A stretch of 64,000 nucleotides of DNA from Rhodospirillales bacterium (GCA_026196105.1 JAPHRK010000055.1:1-64000); one strand, 5' to 3'. Positions 48,349 through 57,576 are shown, counted from the first letter of the stretch. Numbers and translations: made by a program. The notes: generated by a model from the sequence alone, not told the origin.

Positions 48349-49482
48349 ATGGCAGGACTCGCCACCAGAAGACGCCGCGGCGATACAAACACCTGGCCAG
48401 GGTTTGTGGATGCTTTAGCGACTTTGTTGATGGTGATTATCTTTTTGCTGATGATTTTCGTTTTGGCTCAGTTTTTCCTGAGTCAGGCCCTTACAGGACG
48501 GGATAAAGCTTTAGACCATTTGAGAGGTCAGGTAAGTGAGTTAGCAAGCCTCCTAGCCCTTGAGCGCAAAACCAACGAAGCCCTTCAGATAGACATTTCT
48601 CAGCTTTCTCAAGAGCTGCAGTCTTCAGTCGTTAAACAAGATGATCTATCTATTGAAGCTGAGAAGCTGCTTAGGGCAGGAAAATCTGATAAAGAAGCTC
48701 TAAAAGAGAAAATTACGGAAGCCAACCGATTGGCTGCTGAAGTTGAAGCCCTAAATGCTTTAAAAGAGGAACTCCAAGAAAAACTCTCCAAAATGGCGGG
48801 GCGCTTGGATGAGAATGAAAAAGGTCTCCTAAAAGAGCAAGATCTTTCAAAGTCTGCCCGCGCTGAAGTTGCTTTGTTGAACAAACAGCTTAAGGCCTTG
48901 CGCGAACAAATGGCAGCTCTTAATGCCACCCTTGAAGCATCTGAAGAACTTGCCAAAAAGCAGAAAGTCCAAATCACGAATTTAGGCAGCCGCCTTAATG
49001 CCGCACTCGCAGGTAAGGTACAGGAGCTCTCCCGCTATCGCTCTGAGTTTTTTGGTCGCTTAAAAGAGGTTCTCGGTCGCCGGAAGGATTTAACGATCGT
49101 TGGTGATCGCTTTGTTTTCCAATCTGAAGTACTCTTCACAACTGGCTCTGCTGACTTGGGTGAGCCAGGAAAAATTCAGCTTCAGGTCTTTGCTGAAACC
49201 CTCAAAGAAATTGCTGCTAAAATCCCAAACACCATTCAATGGATTCTCAGAGTCGACGGCCATACGGACAGGGTGCCTATTAAAAACTGGAAATATCCCT
49301 CTAACTGGGAGCTAGCTTCGGCTCGTGCAATTTCTGTTGTTAAATTCCTGATTGACCAAGGCATCCCTGCGGAACGTCTTGCTGCTACGGGTTTTGCCCA
49401 ATACCAGCCCTTAGCTGAAGGAAAAAATCAAACGGCCTTAAAACGCAATCGCCGTATCGAAATGAAACTCACCCAGCAATAA
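48349..49482 (+). CDS. MotB/OmpA-like stator subunit with coiled coil
   Basis: 377 residues: one TM helix (about 19-46) beginning PGFVDALATLLMVIIFLL, with D21 at the place of the proton-carrying Asp of MotB and ExbD. A long coiled coil (about 60-225) and an OmpA murein-binding domain (about 240-377; VDGHTDRVPIKN, SNWELASARAISVVKFL) follow. Only 5 bp separate it from the MotA-like gene. The D21-TM plus OmpA layout supports proton-driven force on the cell wall. The pair is not close to canonical MotAB by length. Confidence 0.9.
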   Translation: MAGLATRRRRGDTNTWPGFVDALATLLMVIIFLLMIFVLAQFFLSQALTGRDKALDHLRGQVSELASLLALERKTNEALQIDISQLSQELQSSVVKQDDLSIEAEKLLRAGKSDKEALKEKITEANRLAAEVEALNALKEELQEKLSKMAGRLDENEKGLLKEQDLSKSARAEVALLNKQLKALREQMAALNATLEASEELAKKQKVQITNLGSRLNAALAGKVQELSRYRSEFFGRLKEVLGRRKDLTIVGDRFVFQSEVLFTTGSADLGEPGKIQLQVFAETLKEIAAKIPNTIQWILRVDGHTDRVPIKNWKYPSNWELASARAISVVKFLIDQGIPAERLAATGFAQYQPLAEGKNQTALKRNRRIEMKLTQQ

Positions 49483-49489
49483 GTAACCT

Positions 49490-51997
49490 TTAGCCAAGGA
49501 TGTTTTGAAGAGCCTTGGACATTCTCATCCTGGTCAGGGGTTTTGTTAGGTACTCAGCAACGCCAATTTCCTTCGCCCGTTCAGAGTCTATTGTCGCGCT
49601 AAATCCAGTCACCATTACAATGGGAAGGTCAGAACGGACATCAAGGATGAACTCAACAAGTTGAGACCCTATCATCCCAGGCATCGTTTGATCTGTTATC
49701 ACCACATCAAAAAAGTTAGGGTCAGCCTTAATTTTATCTAAGGCCTCAAGACTGCTGGTCACCCCCGTGGGGTCTAAGCCCATAGCTGAGAACATCGTGA
49801 GGAGCATATCAACATTTTCAACTTCATCATCTACAACAAGAACCCGCTCACCCCGTCCTTTAAATAAGGCTTCTTCTGCAACGGCGACAATGCCCTCCCC
49901 CTCAACAACAGGCAAATAGACTTGAAATGTCGACCCATGACCCAGTTCACTATATACATTGATACAACCACCATGGCTGCGGACAATGCCGTGAACAGTG
50001 GCTAACCCCAACCCCGTCCCTTTGCCGTTTTCTTTGGTGGTAAAAAACGGTTCAAATATCTTTTCTTTTATCGCCTCATCCATGCCGTAGCCCGTATCGC
50101 TAATACTAAGGCGTACGTAGGTTCCTGGCTGTAAATCTACTCTGTGATTGGCAAAGCTATCATCAACATCAAATTCTTCCAGAACAACTGAGAGCTCCCC
50201 ACCTTTCTCTTCCATGGCCTGTGATGCATTGGTGCAAAGATTCATCACCGTTTGGTGCATTTGAGCAGGGTCAGCTAAAATAGGGCGGCAAGTACCAAGT
50301 ATTTCTTCGTGGATTTTTATGGTTTTAGGAATAACCGATTTTAAAAGCCCCAAAGCTTCTGAAACCACCTGCTGAAGATTCGTTGGTTCAGCTGTACTTT
50401 CACCTTGGCGGCTCATAGTCATAATTTGTTTAATTAAATTGATAGCTCGGTGGGAAGCTGCAGAAATTCTCCCAACCCATTCATGTTCTTTACTGTCTTT
50501 TGGTAGTTTTGTTCCGAGGATTTCAGAGAAACCAACAATGGGATTTAGGATGTTGTTAAAGTCATGAGCAATCCCCCCCGTTAGTCGGCCAATTGTTTCC
50601 ATCTTTTGCGAGTGCCGAAGTTGCTTTTCTAGGTTTTTATTTTCTAAATCAATTTGGGTTTGCTCAGTGATATCCGTGCCAATGCCTCGATAGCCAATGA
50701 AGGTACCATCAACATCATAAATCGGACGTCCTGAGGCTTTGAAGTGAAAATGCCGCCCATTTGGGAATGTCGCTTCATATATAAAATCACGAAAAGTTTT
50801 CTCGGCTTTCATATCCGAAAAATGCTTCTTAAAGCTTTCTGAACCTTCTCCTTCTTTGGCATATACTCCCCTGACCGTACCAATAAATTGTTCAGGGTCC
50901 ATCCCGGTGACTTTTTTATATCGCTCAGAAAAATACGTAAATTTTAAATCAGCATCGCACTCCCACACCCAATCGGAAGAAGATTCAACCACATCCCTAT
51001 AGCGTTGCTCACTTAAAAACAGGGCTGTTTCAGCCTCTTTACGTTTCTGCAAATGGATTTTCAAAATTGAAACTAACCCTAACAGAACCCCCAAGGACAC
51101 AACAACCAACATGAAAAGGTAGGTACTGCGGGCGTTCCAAGGGACTAGGGCTTTGTCTACAGGAATAGACGTTACTATATATATAGGAAAGCTTGGAACC
51201 TTGGCATAAGAGACCAATCTTTCAAAGTTCTCATCAAAGAGCATCAGTTGGAAGCTACCTGACTCTTTGTCTCCCTCCTCGTCTTTACCAATAAAATCAA
51301 TAACTTGTCCATAGACAGGATCAAGCCCTACTGTAAACTTCGGGGAAGTAGCGAAAATCAGCCCTTTATCAGTCACATAAGCCGAGCTAACACCTTGCTC
51401 TTCTTCAACCCGTTTATAAACATCATTAAAGTACTCTTGTTTGACAAGAGCCATGGTAATTCCATCAAAGGAGCCATCTGGTTTTACGATCTGCCGACTG
51501 GTCGAGAAAAACCAGTTATCCGTCGTTCTCCCTTTTAAAGGTTGGCCAATATAAAGGCCGGCATTTGGGATGTCTTTCAGATATTTGAAGTACTTTCGAT
51601 CATGAATGTCCATCCCGATGCTTTTCTTGCGTTCCGTATAGCGGATGATCCCATTAGCGTCGGTGAGAATCATTCCTCTAATTTGTGGAAGTTCAGCAAT
51701 ATAATCTTTAAATTCTTTAATAATAACCTGTGCTGTTCTAGGTGTTTCTTTGCGGTCTCGTTCAGCTTGTTTTTTTACTGTGAGCAAGGTCAGATTAACC
51801 GCATCAAGAGAACGCGCTGCGTGTTCTGCTAAGTTCCCCGCAAGCGATTGGATATGTCTTTCTGTCCAGGCAATCGTGTTTACGTGATCCTGCCAACTAC
51901 TGATTCCAGCGACCATAATGATTGAAGCAACGGTCCCAACGGCAAACAAGTTGAGGCGTCGCCTTAGGCCATCATAACTTTTTTGGTCTAAAGACAT
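49490..51997 (-). CDS. Hybrid sensor histidine kinase (dCache-PAS-HisKA-HATPase-REC)
   Basis: About 835 residues: TM1 (about 15-35), a large periplasmic Cache-type sensor region (about 40-285), TM2 (about 290-312), PAS (about 330-445), HisKA with GGIAHDFNN (His about 478), HATPase ([23 protein letters not shown]) and a C-terminal receiver (about 715-835; [22 protein letters not shown]). The HDFNN H-box group often carries one attached receiver. The ATG at 51997 has AGGGG upstream; an upstream in-frame TTG is less likely. It converges with the MotB-like gene (7 bp). Ligand unknown. Confidence 0.92.
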   Translation of the reverse strand: MSLDQKSYDGLRRRLNLFAVGTVASIIMVAGISSWQDHVNTIAWTERHIQSLAGNLAEHAARSLDAVNLTLLTVKKQAERDRKETPRTAQVIIKEFKDYIAELPQIRGMILTDANGIIRYTERKKSIGMDIHDRKYFKYLKDIPNAGLYIGQPLKGRTTDNWFFSTSRQIVKPDGSFDGITMALVKQEYFNDVYKRVEEEQGVSSAYVTDKGLIFATSPKFTVGLDPVYGQVIDFIGKDEEGDKESGSFQLMLFDENFERLVSYAKVPSFPIYIVTSIPVDKALVPWNARSTYLFMLVVVSLGVLLGLVSILKIHLQKRKEAETALFLSEQRYRDVVESSSDWVWECDADLKFTYFSERYKKVTGMDPEQFIGTVRGVYAKEGEGSESFKKHFSDMKAEKTFRDFIYEATFPNGRHFHFKASGRPIYDVDGTFIGYRGIGTDITEQTQIDLENKNLEKQLRHSQKMETIGRLTGGIAHDFNNILNPIVGFSEILGTKLPKDSKEHEWVGRISAASHRAINLIKQIMTMSRQGESTAEPTNLQQVVSEALGLLKSVIPKTIKIHEEILGTCRPILADPAQMHQTVMNLCTNASQAMEEKGGELSVVLEEFDVDDSFANHRVDLQPGTYVRLSISDTGYGMDEAIKEKIFEPFFTTKENGKGTGLGLATVHGIVRSHGGCINVYSELGHGSTFQVYLPVVEGEGIVAVAEEALFKGRGERVLVVDDEVENVDMLLTMFSAMGLDPTGVTSSLEALDKIKADPNFFDVVITDQTMPGMIGSQLVEFILDVRSDLPIVMVTGFSATIDSERAKEIGVAEYLTKPLTRMRMSKALQNILG

Positions 51998-52294
51998 GCA
52001 CACCCCTAACGACAATTTAATGGATATTTCTTGGGCAGTTATTTTACTTTTACGTTAGTTTCGAGACTTCCTCAACATTTAACAAAATTTCTGCCTTGAG
52101 GATTTGGGTTTCCATAAGATTAAAAACAACCGTTTCATTCCTATCCCTTCAATAAAGTGCCAATGGCAGGGAATAATCTTCCTTTTTCCTTGCATCAAAT
52201 ATAAGGCGGTTTAACCTTTCAATGTTAGGGAAATTGGGTGGCGATGGTCAGCCCCTCGCTGCCTGGACTTGAATTGTTCTGGGAGGGAATATTT

Positions 52295-54322
52295 ATGACC
52301 AAAACCGTATCCGGCCCCCGTTGTGCCGCCATAGTTGGACCTTACTTAAGCGGTAAGACCACGTTACTTGAAGATATACTACACATGGTTGGCGCTACTG
52401 ACCGACGTGGGACGATTAAGGACGGAAATACCGTTGGGGACTCGTCTACTGAAGCCCGCTCCCGATCAATGAGCACTGAAATCAACGTCACCTCTATCAA
52501 TTACCTGGATGAGCCTTGGACAATTATTGATTGCCCTGGGTCGGTAGAGATTTCCCAAGACGGGCGTAATGCCATCATGGTTGCCGATATTGTCGTTGTC
52601 GTTTGTGAACCTACACCTGACCGAGCCATTACTGTTTCTCCCTGGCTACAAGTCCTTGATGATCATGACATCCCTCATATTATTTATATCAACAAGATGG
52701 ATACGCCCGCTGCATCAGTTAGAAGTACGTTCGAAGCCCTGCAAACCGTTTCGGATCGGCCTTTAATTTTACGGGAAATTCCGCTTCGAGAAGGGGATAA
52801 AGTTATTGGGCATGTAGACCTCGTAAGTGAAAGAGCTTATGGCTGGAACGAAGATAAACCCTCAACATTAATGCAGCTCCCCGACTCGGCCTCAGACGAG
52901 GAGCAAATTGCTCGCATAGAAATGCTTGAATCACTTGCAGATTTTGATGATGGCTTGATGGAAGAGCTACTTGAAGATGTCGTACCTTCAACAGATGAAA
53001 TCTATGAAAACCTCACCAAAGATTTGCAACAAGACCTCATTGTCCCCGTTTTCTTTGGTTCAGCAGAACACGAGAACGGAATCACACGGCTGTTAAAGGC
53101 TTTGCGTCATGAAACAGCCGAAGTTGATAAAACAGCTGATAGATTAGGTATTGATACGTCCAGCAATGAAACGATTGCTCAGGTTTTCAAAACTTTGCAT
53201 GCAGGTCACAGTGGTAAACTCTCCTTAGCAAGGGTTTGGTCTGGTGAACTAAAAGATGGGGATTCGCTCGGGGAAAACCGAGTTAGTGGTGTCGCCAAAA
53301 TGTTTGGGCGCCAAACCAACAAGTTAGCCAAAGCCGTAGCAGGTGACATTATCGCTCTTGCCCGTATGGACGAAGTCCAGACAAGTGATCTTCTGTCAAC
53401 TTCTGGCTCAGCCGAAGCCCCTTCCTGGCCCTCCCCTCTTACTCCTTTGTTCTCTTTTGCTATCCATGTAGAAAAGCAAGCCGATGAAGTGAAATTAATG
53501 GGGGCTCTACATAAGTTATCTGAAGAAGACCCCTCCCTTAGCTTTATCCAGAACGAAGATACCGGAGAGTTTCTCCTTCAAGGGCAAGGCGAAATCCATT
53601 TACAAATCGCCGCGGCTCGTCTCAAAAACGACTATAACTTGAGTATTGTCACTGAACGACCTCATGCGCCTTACAAAGAAACAATTCGCAAAGGCATTTC
53701 TCAACACGCACGTTACAAGAAACAAAGTGGTGGACATGGTGAGTTTGGAGATGTTCATATCGATATTAAGCCACTCCCTCGAGGTGAAGGTTTCTCTTAT
53801 AGTGATACCATCACTGGAGGAGTCGTCCCCAAGCAGTATATTCCGGCTGTAGAGAAAGGGGTGATTGATTATCTCAGACGAGGTCCACTAGGCTTCCAAG
53901 TTGTTGATCTTTCCGTTGTTTTAACCGATGGACAATACCATGCTGTTGATAGCTCCGACATGGCCTTCCAAAGAGCTGGAGCAGCTGCCATGCGGGAAGG
54001 TATGCCGCAATGTAGCCCGGTCTTATTAGAACCTATTTTAAACGTCTCAATCTCAATCCCCAATGAGTTCACCTCAAAAATTCAACGCCTTGTGAGTGGA
54101 CGCCGAGGGCAAATTCTTGGCTTTAATGCCAAAGAGGGCTGTAATGGTTGGGATGAGGTTAAGGCTATGATGCCTCAAGCCGAAACTGTTGACCTAATCA
54201 TTGAGCTGCGCTCTTTGACCTTAGGGGTTGGAACTTACGAGTATGAATTCGATCACCTTCAAGAGTTTACAGGTAAGCAAGCGGATCAAGTGGTAGAAGC
54301 ACGAGCTAAAGCTCAAAAATAA
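52295..54322 (+). CDS. Elongation factor G-like GTPase
   Basis: 675 residues with EF-G domain order. The P-loop is GPYLSGKT (G15-T22), which differs from the EF-G consensus GHVDSGKT; the DxxG motif is DCPG, the NKxD motif is NKMD. The switch I region is weak (STEINVTSI) and the usual RGITI is missing. Domain IV carries KKQSGGHGEFGDVHI. It is not linked to ribosomal protein genes, so it is a paralogue, not the main translocase; similar EF-G-like proteins occur in relatives. GGGAGGG lies just upstream of the chosen ATG; the frame extends to 52238. Confidence 0.9.
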   Translation: MTKTVSGPRCAAIVGPYLSGKTTLLEDILHMVGATDRRGTIKDGNTVGDSSTEARSRSMSTEINVTSINYLDEPWTIIDCPGSVEISQDGRNAIMVADIVVVVCEPTPDRAITVSPWLQVLDDHDIPHIIYINKMDTPAASVRSTFEALQTVSDRPLILREIPLREGDKVIGHVDLVSERAYGWNEDKPSTLMQLPDSASDEEQIARIEMLESLADFDDGLMEELLEDVVPSTDEIYENLTKDLQQDLIVPVFFGSAEHENGITRLLKALRHETAEVDKTADRLGIDTSSNETIAQVFKTLHAGHSGKLSLARVWSGELKDGDSLGENRVSGVAKMFGRQTNKLAKAVAGDIIALARMDEVQTSDLLSTSGSAEAPSWPSPLTPLFSFAIHVEKQADEVKLMGALHKLSEEDPSLSFIQNEDTGEFLLQGQGEIHLQIAAARLKNDYNLSIVTERPHAPYKETIRKGISQHARYKKQSGGHGEFGDVHIDIKPLPRGEGFSYSDTITGGVVPKQYIPAVEKGVIDYLRRGPLGFQVVDLSVVLTDGQYHAVDSSDMAFQRAGAAAMREGMPQCSPVLLEPILNVSISIPNEFTSKIQRLVSGRRGQILGFNAKEGCNGWDEVKAMMPQAETVDLIIELRSLTLGVGTYEYEFDHLQEFTGKQADQVVEARAKAQK

Positions 54323-54346
54323 ATTTATCTCCCGCTTCGCATAACT

Positions 54347-54384
54347 AACGCCATGCCCTGTTCCTTTGGGCATGGCGTTTTCAA
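54347..54384 (+). terminator. Terminator after the EF-G-like gene
   Basis: AACGCCATGCCC at 54347-54358 pairs with GGGCATGGCGTT at 54368-54379, a 12-bp stem with a 9-nt loop, followed by TTCAATTTT. A strong hairpin with a modest T tract. Confidence 0.8.
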
Positions 54385-54417
54385 TTTTGTGTCAGAAAAC
54401 CAATCCATAGAAATCCC

Positions 54418-54560
54418 AAAAAAAAGCCCGGCAACAATGTGCCGGGCGAGTCTAACAGGGAGGCTTCACGTCTGGGAGACGTAGGACCCTTCATCGAAGA
54501 AGGCCCCTCTACTCAAGCCAGAGCTTGAGGGAGACGAATTGTTGCGTCGCAACATCGTCT
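54418..54560 (-). ncRNA. Small RNA copy A (AbcR-like candidate)
   Basis: About 143 nt on the minus strand, starting near 54560. It folds into hairpins in series: AGACGA/TCGTCT around GTTGC/GCAAC; CTCAAGC/GCTTGAG; a GGGGCCTTC/GAAGGGTCC stem; ACGTCT/AGACGT with loop CCC; then a terminator GCCCGGC/GCCGGGC followed by T8. A linker GAAGCCTCCCTGTTAGACTC and the CTCCC in the fourth hairpin contain two anti-Shine-Dalgarno-like motifs. About 90 nt are identical to copy B apart from the terminator loop, while the first two stems differ by compensating changes. The tandem layout beside a VtlR-type LysR gene suggests AbcR (alpha-r15) sRNAs. Confidence 0.8.
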
Positions 54561-54567
54561 GAAAATA

Positions 54568-54597
54568 TTTATACATGTTGCAGTGCAATATGACCAA
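54568..54597 (-). promoter_or_regulatory. Promoter of small RNA A
   Basis: Minus-strand -35 TTGGTC at 54597-54592, 18-bp spacer, -10 TATAAA at 54573-54568 preceded by TG (extended -10). Predicted start near 54560. Confidence 0.65.
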
Positions 54598-54618
54598 TGA
54601 AATTTTCAAATACCAGAT

Positions 54619-54633
54619 ATGCGCAAAACGCAT
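54619..54633. promoter_or_regulatory. LysR-type operator upstream of small RNA A
   Basis: ATGCG-CAAAA-CGCAT is a perfect dyad with the T-N11-A LysR motif, centred 66 bp upstream of the predicted start of sRNA A. The same dyad occurs at the same distance before copy B. The LysR protein at 54902 is the obvious candidate binder. Confidence 0.7.
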
Positions 54634-54660
54634 AAGACCCTTAATACTTTAGTCGTATAT

Positions 54661-54802
54661 AAAAAAAAGCCCGGCCACAATGGGCCGGGCGAGTCTAACA
54701 GGGAGGCTTCACGTCTGGGAGACGTAGGACCCTTCATCGAAGAAGGCCCCTCTACTCAAGCCGAAACTTGAGGATAAGCGATGGTGCGGTGCAGCATCGC
54801 TT
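54661..54802 (-). ncRNA. Small RNA copy B (AbcR-like candidate)
   Basis: About 142 nt on the minus strand, starting near 54802 and ending in a T8 terminator. Bases matching copy A run from GCTTGAGTAGAGG through the terminator. The first hairpin differs in sequence but keeps its fold: AAGCGATG/CATCGCTT, with the inner CTGC and GCAC segments. The second is CTCAAG/CTTGAG. Copy B lies between copy A and the LysR stop, about 240 bp upstream of copy A. Tandem duplicates of this kind are a feature of AbcR1/AbcR2. Expression is not shown by the sequence. Confidence 0.8.
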
Positions 54803-54809
54803 GAAAAAG

Positions 54810-54838
54810 ACCATAAAAGATGGTTACCAGGATAACAA
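54810..54838 (-). promoter_or_regulatory. Promoter of small RNA B
   Basis: Minus-strand -35 TTGTTA at 54838-54833, 17-bp spacer, -10 TATGGT at 54815-54810. Predicted start near 54802. Confidence 0.65.
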
Positions 54839-54860
54839 ATGCCTTTTCACCAAGGCTGAT

Positions 54861-54875
54861 ATGCGCAAGTCGCAT
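54861..54875. promoter_or_regulatory. LysR-type operator upstream of small RNA B
   Basis: ATGCG-CAAGT-CGCAT, the same dyad as before copy A, with T-N11-A, centred 66 bp upstream of the predicted sRNA B start. The flanking GATATGCGCAA and CTTAA blocks are also conserved between copies although most of the surrounding sequence is not. Confidence 0.7.
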
Positions 54876-54901
54876 GGCTCTTAAGGTCGGCTTATTTAAC
54901 C

Positions 54902-55807
54902 CTACTTACGGGCTCGCTTACCTACTCTGGAAAAGGCTTGAAGCAGATAATCCCGCAATACCTTAATCCGCATTGAGTGGCGTTGTTCTTCAGGATAAAC
55001 AAAGTATATCTCTGTTTCTGGGCCTTCGACTTCAGGCAGGACGGGAATCAAATTTGCAGCCCCTAAATGCCCCATATAACCTGGTAGAAGCCCTAATCCG
55101 ATACCGTTTTGCACTGCTTTGAAGATACCGTAGATATTATTAATCTCAACAATGGCATGACGAGGCTTTTCTGGGTTTGCCCCAACCTCTAAGAGATAAT
55201 TCAGGTTTGCGGTCATAGGAAGGTCCCCCGCCCCATAGACCACCAAGCGATGGTCATCTAAATCTTGCGGGGTTTTAGGCATTCCATAATCTTTGACATA
55301 CTCAGGAGAGGCATAGATTTGAAAATCTAATGTTGCTAAGTGGCGCTGAATTAAATCAGGCTGAGTTGGCTGACTTAAACGAATTGCAACATCAGCCTCC
55401 CGCATGGCTAAATCAACCTCACCATCAGTCAAATGGAGATTGACATCAATATCAGGGTAAAGATCAATGAACCCCTTCATATGGGGCGTGAGCCAAACTG
55501 AGCCAAAGCCAATTGTCGTGGTGATCTTTAAAGGACCTGTGGGACGCTCTTTACTCTCATTAAGTTGAGCCTCAACCATGGCTAGCTTGCTAAAAATCTC
55601 CCGAACAGTGTTATCCAGTAACTCTCCTTGCTCCGTTAAAAGCAACCCACGGGCATGGCGGTGGAAAAGATGGCAGTTCAGACTAGCTTCCAAAGCACTG
55701 ATTTGACGACTGACTGCCGATTGGCTGAGGTTTAGAACCTCTCCGGCATGAGTAAAGCTGCCCGCGTCAGCAACCGAATGAAATATTCGAAGTTTGTCCC
55801 AGTCCAT
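54902..55807 (-). CDS. lsrB: LysR family regulator, LsrB/VtlR-type
   Basis: 301 residues. The N-terminal winged HTH (MDWDKLRIFHSVADAGSFTHAGEVLNLSQSAVSRQ in parts) closely resembles LsrB of Sinorhizobium and VtlR of Brucella, including FHRHARGLLLTEQGELL. The effector domain follows (about 90-301). Adjacent trxB is the same neighbour as in rhizobia, and VtlR directly activates AbcR2. Only one Cys (about 45, in the DNA-binding region) is present, so the Cys-based redox sensing reported for S. meliloti LsrB is unlikely to be conserved. It lies 32 bp downstream of trxB and is probably cotranscribed. Confidence 0.88.
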   Translation of the reverse strand: MDWDKLRIFHSVADAGSFTHAGEVLNLSQSAVSRQISALEASLNCHLFHRHARGLLLTEQGELLDNTVREIFSKLAMVEAQLNESKERPTGPLKITTTIGFGSVWLTPHMKGFIDLYPDIDVNLHLTDGEVDLAMREADVAIRLSQPTQPDLIQRHLATLDFQIYASPEYVKDYGMPKTPQDLDDHRLVVYGAGDLPMTANLNYLLEVGANPEKPRHAIVEINNIYGIFKAVQNGIGLGLLPGYMGHLGAANLIPVLPEVEGPETEIYFVYPEEQRHSMRIKVLRDYLLQAFSRVGKRARK

Positions 55808-55839
55808 AGCTTCCTCTCAGGGTAAAGCTTGGTTTCTAT

Positions 55840-56802
55840 TTATTCAGCAGCCTCTTGTGCTTCCATTTCAGCCAAGAATTTTTCAGCTTCTAGAGCACTC
55901 ATGCAGCCTGTTCCCGCTGCTGTTACCGCTTGGCGGTAAACTTTATCCTGTACATCTCCAGCCGCAAATACACCCGGAATACTTGTCCGAGGTGTTCCCG
56001 ACGTCGTTACAATGTAGCCTTCTTCATCCATGGTCAACTGGTCTTTGAATAAGTCTGTGTTGGGATTATGCCCGATTGCAATGAAAACACCATCAACTGC
56101 AAGCTTACTCGTTTCGCCTGTTTTGACGTTTTTCAAGCTCAAACCAGTGACCCCCGGCATTGGGCCTTCGCCAAGAATTTCTTCAACTACCGTATCCCAA
56201 GCCATTTCAATTTTTTCATTATTTAGGAGGCGGTCTTGAAGAATTTTCTCAGATCTTAGTTCATTACGCCTATGTATCAAAGTGACTTTGCTGGCAAAAT
56301 TAGTCAGAAAGAGAGCTTCCTCAACGGCAGTATTCCCACCACCAACAACGGCAATTTCTTTTTCACGATAGAAGAAACCATCACAGGTAGCACAGGCCGA
56401 AACACCTTGTCCCTGAAAGGTGGTTTCCCCCTCCAAGCCAAGCCATTTAGCTGAAGCACCAGTGCAGATAACCAAAGTATCACCTGTATAGATATCACCA
56501 GAATCACCAACAAGCTTAAAGGGACGTTCATTCAAGCGGGCTTCAACAATGGTATCTTCATGCATCACCGTACCAACATTTTCAGCCTGAGCCTGCATTT
56601 GCTCCATGAGCCACGGACCTTGGACTGCTTCAGCAAAACCAGGGTAATTTTCAACATCTGTTGTAATGGTCAATTGCCCACCAGGTTGGATACCTTTAAC
56701 GAGCATAGGCTTCAAATTGGCGCGCGCTGCATAAATTGCTGCTGTGTAGCCTGCAGGACCGGAGCCAATAATCAACACTTTGGCGTGATGAGTGGTAGAC
56801 AT
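55840..56802 (-). CDS. trxB: Thioredoxin reductase
   Basis: 320-residue FAD enzyme that reduces thioredoxin with NADPH. FAD motif GSGPAGYTAAIYAARA (about 14-29), redox pair C137/C140 in CATCDGFF, NADPH motif GGGNTAVEEALFL and the C-terminal FAD contact GVFAAGDVQDKVYRQA are complete. It heads a trxB-lysR pair, upstream of the two small RNAs. Confidence 0.97.
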   Translation of the reverse strand: MSTTHHAKVLIIGSGPAGYTAAIYAARANLKPMLVKGIQPGGQLTITTDVENYPGFAEAVQGPWLMEQMQAQAENVGTVMHEDTIVEARLNERPFKLVGDSGDIYTGDTLVICTGASAKWLGLEGETTFQGQGVSACATCDGFFYREKEIAVVGGGNTAVEEALFLTNFASKVTLIHRRNELRSEKILQDRLLNNEKIEMAWDTVVEEILGEGPMPGVTGLSLKNVKTGETSKLAVDGVFIAIGHNPNTDLFKDQLTMDEEGYIVTTSGTPRTSIPGVFAAGDVQDKVYRQAVTAAGTGCMSALEAEKFLAEMEAQEAAE

Positions 56803-56912
56803 GGAACGAAACCTCTTTAGGTATAAGCATATAATAAGTTGCTCATAAAATAGAAAGGTAACCTTGGTGAGGCAAGAGCTAGGCAGCGATTTATTTGTGG
56901 AAATTTATGTAT

Positions 56913-56940
56913 AAAAAAAGGAGGCCAACAGACCTCCTTT
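56913..56940 (-). terminator. Terminator of the peroxiredoxin gene
   Basis: On the minus strand AAAGGAGG and CCTCCTTT form an 8-bp stem with an 8-nt loop, followed by TTTTT. It lies 24 bp after the peroxiredoxin stop. Confidence 0.85.
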
Positions 56941-56964
56941 AATCATTTCAATTTAGACTTAGTT

Positions 56965-57576
56965 TTAGAGCTTATCAGCATTGCTTGAAAGGTATTCTGC
57001 AACCCCATCAGGAGTGGCTGTCATACCATCATCACCTTTGTTCCAACCAGCGGGGCAAACTTCACCGTGTTCTTCATGGAACGCAAGGGCATCAACCATA
57101 CGAATGGCTTCATCAACATTACGGCCGAGAGGAAGGTCGTTAACGACTTGGTGTCGTACGTTTCCTTCTTTATCGATCAAGAATGTACCACGTAGGGTAA
57201 CAGCATCATTGATCAAAACGCCGTAGTCTTTACCAATGCTTTTGGTTAAGTCAGCAACCATGGGGAATTGAACATTACCCAAGCCACCTTCATTAACAGG
57301 CGTGTTTTTCCAGGCCAAGTGGGTGAAGTGTGAATCAACACTCACAGCAACAACTTTAACACCACGTTCTTCAAATGCTTTCATACGATGATCGAAAGCT
57401 AAAATTTCAGATGGGCACACAAAGGTGAAATCCAGTGGGTAGAAGAAAACTAAGCCATAAGAACCTTTTAGGTAAGACTTTAGGTTGAATTCTTCATCAA
57501 TTGAATTGTCAGGCATTACTGCTGGCGCGGTAAAGTCAGGGGCTTCTTGGGTGACCAGTACACGTGCATCGCTCAT
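56965..57576 (-). CDS. Peroxiredoxin, typical 2-Cys (AhpC/Prx1)
   Basis: 203-residue cytosolic peroxidase. Peroxidatic Cys C54 is in FTFVCPSEIL; the resolving Cys is in EVCPAGW near the C-terminus. The size and the GGLGNVQFPMVAD region fit the Prx1/AhpC subgroup, presumably reduced through thioredoxin and TrxB next door. GAGGAAA precedes the ATG. Confidence 0.95.
   Translation of the reverse strand: MSDARVLVTQEAPDFTAPAVMPDNSIDEEFNLKSYLKGSYGLVFFYPLDFTFVCPSEILAFDHRMKAFEERGVKVVAVSVDSHFTHLAWKNTPVNEGGLGNVQFPMVADLTKSIGKDYGVLINDAVTLRGTFLIDKEGNVRHQVVNDLPLGRNVDEAIRMVDALAFHEEHGEVCPAGWNKGDDGMTATPDGVAEYLSSNADKL

Noticed and set aside
54418-54802. CRISPR-like repeat interpretation of the two long repeats
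   Set aside because: There are only two copies, about 240 bp apart, each with promoter, hairpins and terminator; no spacer-repeat periodicity and no cas genes.
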